This document shows, in pieces, positions 1 through 5,446 of a stretch of 5,446 bases of DNA. The position numbers and the translations under genes are program-made. The notes beneath the pieces are model-generated. The model ran no database searches. It saw only the letters and a program-made list of their open reading frames with translations, and had not been told where the DNA came from. Location of the stretch: the NCBI GenBank assembly GCA_020442965.1, contig JAGRJB010000292.1, forward strand, positions 1 to 5,446, in the 5' to 3' direction. Within the stretch, counting starts at the first letter, position 1; each line of letters opens with the position of its first letter. The DNA comes from Pseudomonadales bacterium. GTDB lineage: Bacteria; Pseudomonadota; Gammaproteobacteria; Steroidobacterales; Steroidobacteraceae.

Positions 1-1020
1 AAGATGTCCAAGTCGCTCGGCAATGTCATTGCGCCGCAGAAGATCCTCTCTAGCCTGGGCGCGGATGTGCTCCGGCTATGGGTGGCGGCAACCGACTATG
101 CCAATGAGATGAGCGTCTCCGACGAGATCCTCAAACGCATGTCGGATTCCTATCGGCGGATGCGCAACACGGTGCGCTTCCTGTTAGGAAATTTGCATAA
201 CTTCGATCCGGCCGGCGCGCGGGTACCCGCTGCGCAATTGGTCGCGCTCGACGCGTGGGCGATTGAGCGTACGCGCAAGCTGCAGGACGAGATTCTGGCG
301 GCCTATCGTACCTACGAGTTCCACGTGATCTATCAGAAGATTCATAACTTCTGTGTCGTCGATCTCGGTGGCTTCTATCTCGATATCATCAAGGATCGCC
401 TCTACACGACGCCGACTAACAGCATCGCGCGGCGCTCGGCGCAGACCGCGATGTATCACATCGCCGAATCCATGGTGCGCTGGCTGGCGCCGATCTTGTC
501 GTTCACGTCCGAGGAGATCTGGCGGTCGCTGCCTGGCAAGCGCGGCCAATCGGTGTTTCTCGAGACCTGGCATGTGCTGCCCGAGATGCCTGCGGCCGAC
601 CTCGACTGGGAATTGTTCATCGCCTTGAAAGCGGACGTCGCGCGCGAGCTCGAAGGGCTGCGCGTAGCGGGCACCATCGGCGCACCGCTCGACGCGGAAG
701 TGGACATTTATTGCACCGCCCGTGAAATCGTCAAGCTCTCGACGCTGGGCAATGAGCTGCGATTCCTGCTCATCACCTCGGCGGCTCGCGTGCACGTCGT
801 CGACGAACAGCCGCTCGGATCGACGCTCGCCACGGCCGCGGCGGCCAAGGCGGGTGCGCAGAGCGGTATCTGGCTGCACGTCACCGCGACAGACAAGTCC
901 AAGTGCATACGTTGCTGGCATCACCGTGACGATGTTGGCCACGATCCGCGGCATCCAGAGCTTTGTGGACGATGCGTCGCAAATATCGAGACCGCCGGCG
1001 AGAAACGGCACTACGCATGA
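1..1020 (+). CDS. ileS: Isoleucine--tRNA ligase, C-terminal part (5' end outside window)
   Basis: Class I aminoacyl-tRNA synthetase that attaches isoleucine to tRNA-Ile in the cytoplasm. The window opens exactly at the KMSKS signature (codons 1-5, read KMSKSLGN), the catalytic loop that binds ATP. The 339 residues from there to the TGA match the roughly 337 expected after this motif in E. coli IleS (938 aa, recalled), so the 3' part is intact. After KMSKS comes the helical anticodon-binding domain (about residues 30-200, including ANEMSVSDEILKR and the SEEIW segment). The C-terminal zinc finger has CIRCW at residues 302-306 and CGRC at 322-325, giving four Cys ligands, and ends GEKRHYA, very like the E. 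coli tail. The Rossmann fold, HIGH motif and editing domain lie upstream of the window. It is the first visible gene of a packed operon with lspA and ispH. No frameshift is seen. Confidence 0.98.
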   Translation, partial: KMSKSLGNVIAPQKILSSLGADVLRLWVAATDYANEMSVSDEILKRMSDSYRRMRNTVRFLLGNLHNFDPAGARVPAAQLVALDAWAIERTRKLQDEILAAYRTYEFHVIYQKIHNFCVVDLGGFYLDIIKDRLYTTPTNSIARRSAQTAMYHIAESMVRWLAPILSFTSEEIWRSLPGKRGQSVFLETWHVLPEMPAADLDWELFIALKADVARELEGLRVAGTIGAPLDAEVDIYCTAREIVKLSTLGNELRFLLITSAARVHVVDEQPLGSTLATAAAAKAGAQSGIWLHVTATDKSKCIRCWHHRDDVGHDPRHPELCGRCVANIETAGEKRHYA

Positions 1021-1051
1021 CGCAACTGGGACTATGCGAGTGAGCGAGCCA

Positions 1052-1564
1052 ATGCGACCTGTCACCTGGCGCGCGAGTGGCCTACGCTGGCTATGGATCA
1101 CCGCGCTCGTGATCTTGCTCGATCAGCTCACGAAGTTCTGGATCGAACAGCGCTTTCTCTTAGGCGAGCGCTTGCCGGTTCTGCCGGTGCTCGACATCAC
1201 TCGGGCGCACAATCCAGGCGCAGCGTTCAGTTTTCTCGCGGCCGCAGGCGGTTGGCAACGTTGGTTCTTCACGTTCCTTGCCGGCGGCGTTTCGATCGCG
1301 ATCATCATCTGGTTACGGCGTCTGCCATTCGTGGGCCACAAGATGCTGGGCGTGGGCCTGGCGTTCATCATGGGCGGGGCGCTCGGCAACGTGATCGATC
1401 GACTCGAGCACGGCTTCGTGATCGACTTTGTGCTGGCGCACTGGTTCAACCAGGCGTTTTTCCCCGCCTTCAACGTCGCCGATATGGCCATCAATGTCGG
1501 TGCGGCGCTTGTGCTGCTGGATGCTTTTTTGGAGCATCGGCGTGCTCGAGCGGTATCAGGCTAG
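1052..1564 (+). CDS. lspA: Lipoprotein signal peptidase (signal peptidase II)
   Basis: Inner-membrane aspartyl protease that removes the signal peptide of diacylglyceryl-modified prolipoproteins at the lipobox Cys. From this start it has 170 aa, usual for the family. Visible family features are LLDQLTKFW (Asp24) in the first membrane helix, HNPGAAFSF (Asn54), [11 protein letters not shown] (Asn113, Arg117), VIDF with catalytic Asp125, and [11 protein letters not shown] with catalytic Asp144. Four hydrophobic helices lie at about residues 13-29, 70-88, 98-114 and 140-160. ATG 1052 is chosen because the short N-terminus before LRWLWIT and the residue numbers (Asn54, Asp125, Asp144) agree almost exactly with P. 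aeruginosa LspA as I recall it (Asn54, Asp124, Asp143). An in-frame ATG at 1034 would add six residues and cannot be excluded; neither start has a strong Shine-Dalgarno. It lies 31 bases after ileS and 22 before ispH, so it is probably co-transcribed with both. Confidence 0.96.
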   Translation: MRPVTWRASGLRWLWITALVILLDQLTKFWIEQRFLLGERLPVLPVLDITRAHNPGAAFSFLAAAGGWQRWFFTFLAGGVSIAIIIWLRRLPFVGHKMLGVGLAFIMGGALGNVIDRLEHGFVIDFVLAHWFNQAFFPAFNVADMAINVGAALVLLDAFLEHRRARAVSG

Positions 1565-1586
1565 CGCTGGCGGTAGACTGCCTGAC

Positions 1587-2519
1587 ATGAAGCTACTGTT
1601 GGCCAATCCCCGCGGCTTTTGCGCTGGTGTCGATCGTGCGATCGAGATTGTCGAGCGTGCCATCGAGCTGTTCGGCGCACCGATTTACGTGCGCCATGAA
1701 GTCGTTCACAACGTGCATGTCGTCAGCCGGCTGCGGCAACTGGGCGCCATATTCGTCGACGAACTCGATCAAGTCCCGGATGGCGCGACCGTCGTCTATT
1801 CGGCTCACGGCGTCTCGAATGCGGTTGAACAGGAAGGCGTTCGCCGCGGTCTCAACGTATTCGACGCCACATGTCCGCTGGTGACCAAAGTGCACATGGA
1901 GGTTTCTCGCTACGGACGCGATGGGCGCGAGGTCGTGTTGATCGGCCATCGCGATCATCCAGAGGTTGAGGGCACCATGGGTCGTTTCGACGATACTCAT
2001 GGCGGCCGCATGTATCTGGTGGAGGACGTGGCTGGCGCCGAACAACTCGCAGTACGCGATCCCGATAGTCTCGCATTCGTCACGCAAACCACGTTGTCGG
2101 TCGATGACACGGCCATGATTGTCGACGTGTTGCGCAAACGATTTCCCCGGCTGGCGAGTCCGCGACGCGAGGACATCTGCTATGCGACACAGAATCGCCA
2201 GGATGCCGTCAAGGCGTTGCTCAGGCAATGCGATCTGCTGTTGGTCATTGGCTCGAAGACGAGTTCCAATTCAAATCGATTGCGCGAGCTCGCGGAGCGA
2301 TTGGCCGTGCCGGGCTATCTAATCGATGACGCGACGCAGTTGCAACGCGACTGGTTAGACAACAAGAACGTCATCGGTCTGACCGCTGGCGCGTCGGCGC
2401 CAGAGTCGTTAGTGCAAGGTGTGGTCGAGAAGTTGTGCGAGTGGGGCGCCGAGCCGCCGCAGAACCTGGCAGGCCGCGAGGAGCGCGTCGTATTCAGTTT
2501 GCCGCGTACCTTGCGTTAG
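1587..2519 (+). CDS. ispH: 4-hydroxy-3-methylbut-2-enyl diphosphate reductase
   Basis: IspH (LytB) is the last enzyme of the MEP pathway. It reduces HMBPP to the isoprenoid precursors IPP and DMAPP with a cytoplasmic [4Fe-4S] cluster. The 310-aa product is close to E. coli IspH (316 aa). The three cluster cysteines are present: Cys12 in NPRGFCAG, Cys96 in DATCPLV and Cys198 in [10 protein letters not shown]. Substrate-pocket residues are also in place: His41 in RHEVVHN, His74 in SAHGVS, His124 and Glu126 in [10 protein letters not shown], the TQTTLS stretch near 166-171, and SSNSNRL in the third domain. The C-terminal [12 protein letters not shown] and GREERVVF blocks are typical. ATG 1587 puts the first cluster Cys at residue 12 as in E. 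coli; a possible weak ribosome site (GGCGGTAG) lies rather far upstream. It begins 22 bases after lspA with no fkpB between them, and its end faces the convergent pilus operon. Nothing suggests loss of function. Confidence 0.98.
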   Translation: MKLLLANPRGFCAGVDRAIEIVERAIELFGAPIYVRHEVVHNVHVVSRLRQLGAIFVDELDQVPDGATVVYSAHGVSNAVEQEGVRRGLNVFDATCPLVTKVHMEVSRYGRDGREVVLIGHRDHPEVEGTMGRFDDTHGGRMYLVEDVAGAEQLAVRDPDSLAFVTQTTLSVDDTAMIVDVLRKRFPRLASPRREDICYATQNRQDAVKALLRQCDLLLVIGSKTSSNSNRLRELAERLAVPGYLIDDATQLQRDWLDNKNVIGLTAGASAPESLVQGVVEKLCEWGAEPPQNLAGREERVVFSLPRTLR

Positions 2520-2543
2520 TGTCAGTGCCTGGCCTGCACCGGG
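2520..2543. other. Convergent intergenic gap between ispH and the pilus operon
   Basis: Only 24 bases separate the ispH stop from the stop of the minor pilin gene on the opposite strand. A weak hairpin can be drawn from CCTGG (2528-2532) and CCGGG (2539-2543), with one G-T pair and a six-base loop. A competing 4-bp GTGC/GCAC stem also fits. Neither is followed by a T-run on either strand, so I do not call an intrinsic terminator. The two transcripts either end inside each other's genes or use Rho. Confidence 0.6.
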
Positions 2544-2993
2544 TTAGCGCCAACAGTCGCGCGTCGTATCCGTTCCGCCGGAATCGGCGGCGTACTTGAC
2601 ACCGTTGTGATCGATACGCAGCAGCACGCACTTAGAGTCGTCCTGCTGGCCACCGCTCGCGAGCGCGGTGGCCGTTACGTTGTACTCGGTTGGCGTGGCT
2701 GCGTTCACGATGGCGATACCATACTTGTTGCCCTCGGTCGTGCGCGGCTGCCCGAGTCCGGCCGGCGGCGCGGCTTCGAGTTCCGCATCGGTCGCGTAGC
2801 GGTTCTGTTGCAGCAGAAACCGCTCCTGCGCGGCCTGTACCCGCAAAAGCGCAGTGCGTGCTTCGGTGCGTTGCGCGCGCAGGATGTACGACCGATAGCT
2901 GGGCACGGCGATCGCGGCCAGAATCGCAACAACGACCAGCGCGATCATCAGCTCGATCAAGGTGACACCGCGCGTGTAGTACTGCTGCCGCAT
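2544..2993 (-). CDS. pilE: Type IV minor pilin, PilE-like (prepilin)
   Basis: A small type IV pilin-like protein of 149 aa, expected to be processed by the prepilin peptidase PilD and built into or used to prime the pilus. It has a short basic leader (MRQQYYTRG) and then VTLIELMIAL, with the cleavage site after Gly9 and the conserved Glu at mature position +5 (precursor Glu14). A hydrophobic helix of about 22 residues is followed by the typical AIAVPSYRSY segment. Cys122 and Cys147 near the C-terminus, ending CWR, probably form the D-loop disulfide; the PilE family often ends in CW. The mature +1 residue is Val where Phe or Met is usual. The reading frame stays open upstream inside the pilY1 gene, but ATG at 2991-2993 is chosen because it gives a normal short leader. 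That ATG shares a base with the pilY1 stop (TGATG) and lacks a visible ribosome site, which suggests reinitiation. PilE is the best name given family and position; another minor pilin name is possible. Confidence 0.9.
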   Translation of the reverse strand: MRQQYYTRGVTLIELMIALVVVAILAAIAVPSYRSYILRAQRTEARTALLRVQAAQERFLLQQNRYATDAELEAAPPAGLGQPRTTEGNKYGIAIVNAATPTEYNVTATALASGGQQDDSKCVLLRIDHNGVKYAADSGGTDTTRDCWR

Positions 2994-2995
2994 CA
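2991..2995 (-). promoter_or_regulatory. TGATG stop-start overlap coupling pilY1 to pilE
   Basis: Read on the - strand, the pilY1 stop TGA and the pilE start ATG share the A at 2993. The 20 bases before the ATG contain no AGGAG-like sequence. This arrangement is typical of termination-reinitiation, so pilE output would depend on ribosomes finishing pilY1. Confidence 0.65.
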
Positions 2996-5446
2996 GTTGG
3001 GCGCAGCGCGCTGCCAGAATGTGCGCATGACACTGCCCGGCACCACGCAACGTTGCAGCAGCTCTACGCCAACGATGCACATCGCCCGGCGCCCCAGCGC
3101 ATCGACAGCGCGGGCGTTGTTGCCATTTTGTTCCAGTTCGTTCTGGTTGTCGTCGTTCGGCGGGACCGCGTCGAACGCGAAACTGATTTCGCCAGCGATA
3201 CCGGTCTGCGCGATGTTGGTGAACAGATCGGCGTTGTCGGGGGTCGAGTCAGCTCCGGTCTCATCGAAGTCGATCGCGGGCCGCCCGGTATCGACCGTCA
3301 ACGCATAAACGCGATTGCGGCCGTTGGCAGGCGCGCAGGGATCGAGTGTTGACGCCGGTTGCGGCTGGTAGGTGGGAAAAAGGATGATGCCGCCCACGGT
3401 CAACGATTCGGCCAGCACCTTCTCACCGCTCCAGCCACCGTTCAGCCGCAGTTCGAGCCGCCAGCCGCTGGCGATTGTGGGCACCGCCGCATTGGCAGGG
3501 TCGTTAGTGATATCGATCAGATCACTGTCGAGCAATGGTGTGGCGGAATCGTACTGACTTTGCGAGAGTTTGCCGAATGGGTTCTTGTCGCGCAGCGAGT
3601 AGAACTGATCTTGGGTGGTTGCATCGAGCGGGTGGCCGCGGTAGCCGCTGCCGATTGCCAAATTGTAGTAGGGCTCCGCACCACGGCGCTGAATGAGTGC
3701 AACGTCAGGGGCATAGTAGAAACGCCGGTTGTTGGCCGGTGACGCGTTCTCGGCACCGCCTAACGATGCAAATACTCCGCCCGTCACCAACGAGCCGCGA
3801 CCTTGGCCGTTGAAGATATCGAAGCGCCACACGCGACCGCCCAGATCCGCCGCATACATTCGATCAGCAAAGCCGTCGCCGTCGTTGTCGAGTGCAACGA
3901 TGCGGCTCGGGATGGATTGGGTCATCGCCGAGAGTGCGAGATCGGCGGTACCACTGCCACCTGGACCGCCAGCGGACCACAGCAGTGCCCCACTGGCCGC
4001 ATCGACCATGTAAATGCCGTTGCCCACAGTGTCCTGGCGATAGCTATAGTTTTCCTGACCGCCGTCGTAGCCGCCGCCAAAGATCAGCACCAGGTGCTCG
4101 CCATTCTGCGAGGCGCCGCCGACGCGCACGCGGGCGATCGCGGGCGTCGACCAGGTCTCGCCGATGTCGGGCAATTCGGTGGGCCCCAGTATCCATTTCA
4201 ACTGCGGCCGTGTTCGGTCGGTGATATCGAGCGCGTAGTAGTTGCGCCCACCGCGTCGCATGCCGAAGTAGGCCCAGACGCGATCGCCGTCGCCAGGTTC
4301 GACCACGCCGTTTTGGTTGCGGTCGAACTTGAGCACGCGCACGTCGCCATCGAGCCCGTAGCTGCGCGGGTTCTGCGGACGATCTTCGACCAATTGTCGC
4401 AGGCGAGATAACAATTCTGGCGGCACGAACGACCAGAGCTCCGCGCCTGAACGTGCATCGAACGCGTGCAGCACGCCATCGTTCGTCGGCACCAGCACGA
4501 CGACATCGCGCGGATCCGGGGTATCGAGCGCACCACCAAAGGAAACGAGTGCGGGGCGAGCATGCAGCGGATCGCCCATACGTTTGGCGGCTTCCGTGAT
4601 ATTGCCATTCGCGTCGACATCCTGAATGTCGACGCCACGCGCCCAGTCGATTACCTGCTCACGCGTGGGGCCAGGCCCCCCCGTGCCTAACAGCGCATCG
4701 GTCAACGCAGTATTGCTGGCACTAATCGCATTGACGGGCGCCGTAAGGTTACGATTGCCCGACGCAGGTAGGTAGGTGTAGACATTGCGAGTGGCCGGAT
4801 CCGGCAGTTGCGACGCTGCGCCGCCATCGGTGACCCGATCCTCATCTGGCGTGGCCGACCAGAAGCTCTGCGTGCCACGACGAAAGAAGCCCGTGCTGGG
4901 ATCGACCGCACTATTGCCGAGTGCATCGACGATCTGGCCATTGCGTAGCGCATATTTCTTGAGATTACCAGGCCAGCGAATAGTCTCGCGTGGGCTGAAC
5001 ACCGAAACGTACAGATCGTTCACGGTCTGTGTTCTGTTGAACGCGTTGATGCCAACCGCAGGCGTCGTGAACGTGGAACTCGTCTCCAGCACTGTCGAGA
5101 CGATGTCCTGCAGCGAGGTCGTAAGATTATCGATGTTATCGGCGCTATACGCGCGTCCGCCACCAGCCGACGCCACGGCTACGAGCCGTGCCGAGTCGGC
5201 GACGTCCGGCCCGAACCCGATGGTGAAAACCTGACTGGTCTGCTGTCCCGGCAACGCAGTGAGATCGGCGCGGTTGAGATACTTCGCCATCTCATCGAGG
5301 CAACGTCCCGGACCATCGCCACTGCAACTCGCGCCGACTGCTGCGGCGTAGCCCGGCAGCGTCTGAATCTTGTCATCGGCCGAGTTGTCAGCTGATGGGT
5401 CACCGTCCGTCAGTAACACAGTGTAGTTGCGCTGGCATTGGTATTC
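2993..5446 (-). CDS. pilY1: PilY1/PilC-type pilus tip adhesin and biogenesis factor (5' end outside window)
   Basis: A large protein associated with type IV pili, in Pseudomonas and Neisseria located at the cell surface and pilus tip, where it acts in adhesion, surface sensing and calcium-dependent control of pilus retraction. 817 residues are in the window; the frame is open to the edge and reads EYQCQRNYTVLLTDGD there. Residues 1 to about 110 are the end of a von Willebrand A domain: LLTDGD holds the later metal-site Asp (14), followed by CLDEMAKYL, FTIGFG and GGGRAYSAD. A linker has WPGNLKKYAL. The PilC/PilY1 beta-propeller starts near MGDPLHARP (290) and runs to about 610, with TNDGVLHAFDA, YFGMRRGGRNYYALD, ETWSTPAIA and YAADLGGRVWRFDI. 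Asp-rich loops at 375-388 and 520-528 resemble calcium sites. The tail has DPCAPANGRNRVYAL and ends near RTFWQRAAPN. The N-terminus, with signal peptide and the first metal-site motif, is missing. It overlaps pilE by one base. Confidence 0.96.
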   Translation of the reverse strand, partial: EYQCQRNYTVLLTDGDPSADNSADDKIQTLPGYAAAVGASCSGDGPGRCLDEMAKYLNRADLTALPGQQTSQVFTIGFGPDVADSARLVAVASAGGGRAYSADNIDNLTTSLQDIVSTVLETSSTFTTPAVGINAFNRTQTVNDLYVSVFSPRETIRWPGNLKKYALRNGQIVDALGNSAVDPSTGFFRRGTQSFWSATPDEDRVTDGGAASQLPDPATRNVYTYLPASGNRNLTAPVNAISASNTALTDALLGTGGPGPTREQVIDWARGVDIQDVDANGNITEAAKRMGDPLHARPALVSFGGALDTPDPRDVVVLVPTNDGVLHAFDARSGAELWSFVPPELLSRLRQLVEDRPQNPRSYGLDGDVRVLKFDRNQNGVVEPGDGDRVWAYFGMRRGGRNYYALDITDRTRPQLKWILGPTELPDIGETWSTPAIARVRVGGASQNGEHLVLIFGGGYDGGQENYSYRQDTVGNGIYMVDAASGALLWSAGGPGGSGTADLALSAMTQSIPSRIVALDNDGDGFADRMYAADLGGRVWRFDIFNGQGRGSLVTGGVFASLGGAENASPANNRRFYYAPDVALIQRRGAEPYYNLAIGSGYRGHPLDATTQDQFYSLRDKNPFGKLSQSQYDSATPLLDSDLIDITNDPANAAVPTIASGWRLELRLNGGWSGEKVLAESLTVGGIILFPTYQPQPASTLDPCAPANGRNRVYALTVDTGRPAIDFDETGADSTPDNADLFTNIAQTGIAGEISFAFDAVPPNDDNQNELEQNGNNARAVDALGRRAMCIVGVELLQRCVVPGSVMRTFWQRAAPN
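3863..3889 (-). other. Predicted calcium-binding loop in PilY1 (DNDGDGFAD)
   Basis: Fragment residues 520-528 encode Asp at loop positions 1, 3, 5 and 9, the DxDxDxxxD spacing known for the calcium site of the P. aeruginosa PilY1 C-terminal domain. It is followed directly by RMYAADLGGRVWRFD, as in PilY1 relatives. In that family calcium binding at this site controls whether PilY1 opposes pilus retraction. The residues are seen directly; calcium binding is inferred. Confidence 0.8.
4283..4324 (-). other. Second Asp/Asn-rich EF-hand-like loop in PilY1
   Basis: Fragment residues 375-388 read DRNQNGVVEPGDGD, placed between LDGDVRVLKF and RVWAYFGMRRGG. Asp1, Asn3, Asn5, Gly6 and an acidic residue at position 12 fit an EF-hand-like loop, although Glu9 and Pro10 are not standard. 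PilY1 homologues often have a D-rich segment at this place. Metal binding is a guess from spacing alone. Confidence 0.45.

Noticed and set aside
722..1051. In-frame upstream extension of lspA overlapping ileS
   Set aside because: The translated extension is Ser/Arg-rich with no lspA similarity, and LspA proteins begin just before the LRWLW helix.
184..1101. Long open frame (305 codons) on the - strand opposite ileS
   Set aside because: It lies wholly opposite a clear ileS frame, has Arg/Asp/Glu/His-rich composition typical of antisense frames in high-GC DNA, and shows no recognisable domain.
1593..2228. 211-codon open frame on the - strand opposite ispH
   Set aside because: It is opposite a well-conserved ispH with intact active site and has no family motif or ribosome site that I can see.
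2525..2543. Possible intrinsic terminator between the convergent operons
   Set aside because: The stems are only 4-5 bp and lack a T-run on either side.
2994..3080. N-terminal extension of the minor pilin upstream of ATG 2991-2993
   Set aside because: It would give a leader of 38 residues before the cleavage Gly, overlapping the end of pilY1; the short nine-residue leader fits type IVa prepilins.
2607..3308. 233-codon open frame on the + strand opposite pilE and the end of pilY1
   Set aside because: It spans two genes whose opposite frames have clear family motifs; its own translation has no recognisable domain.
3803..4411. 202-codon open frame on the + strand opposite pilY1
   Set aside because: Its Ala/Val/His/Asp-rich translation mirrors the propeller coding strand; no domain or start signal is visible.

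Overview
The window is a high-GC bacterial chromosome segment. Its gene content and order point to a gammaproteobacterium with type IV pili. It holds five protein genes, two of them cut by the window edges, and almost no non-coding DNA. On the + strand run ileS (3' part), lspA and ispH. On the - strand run a pilY1-type gene (5' end missing) and a pilE-type minor pilin gene. The two groups converge on a 24-base gap at 2520-2543. From memory, Pseudomonas aeruginosa has a similar block: ribF-ileS-lspA-fkpB-ispH converging with fimT/fimU-pilV-pilW-pilX-pilY1-pilY2-pilE. I cannot name the genus; a non-Pseudomonas lineage with a compacted version of this block is an inference.

Region 1-2519 is a housekeeping operon. 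IleS charges tRNA-Ile, LspA is the inner-membrane signal peptidase II that matures lipoproteins, and IspH makes the last step of the MEP isoprenoid pathway. The genes are tightly packed: 31 bases from ileS to the preferred lspA start, and 22 bases from lspA to ispH. The FKBP-type prolyl isomerase gene fkpB, which sits between lspA and ispH in E. coli and Pseudomonas, is absent here.

Region 2544-5446 (- strand) is the end of a minor-pilin operon. The PilY1 fragment has the end of a von Willebrand A domain, the PilC/PilY1 beta-propeller with two Asp-rich loops that look like calcium sites, and a C-terminal tail. Its stop codon shares one base with the start of the pilE-type gene, in the string TGATG. 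No Shine-Dalgarno sequence is visible before that start, so the two are probably translationally coupled. pilY2, found between these genes in Pseudomonas, is absent. PilY1 and minor pilins work together at the pilus tip in priming, adhesion and extension-retraction control.

I found no RNA genes, mobile elements, CRISPR arrays, large repeats or clear terminators. No stretch over 300 bases lacks a gene. I see no evidence of a new biological system here; the points worth checking are the two missing genes, the coupled junction, the unusual +1 residue of the pilin, and the calcium-type loops of PilY1.
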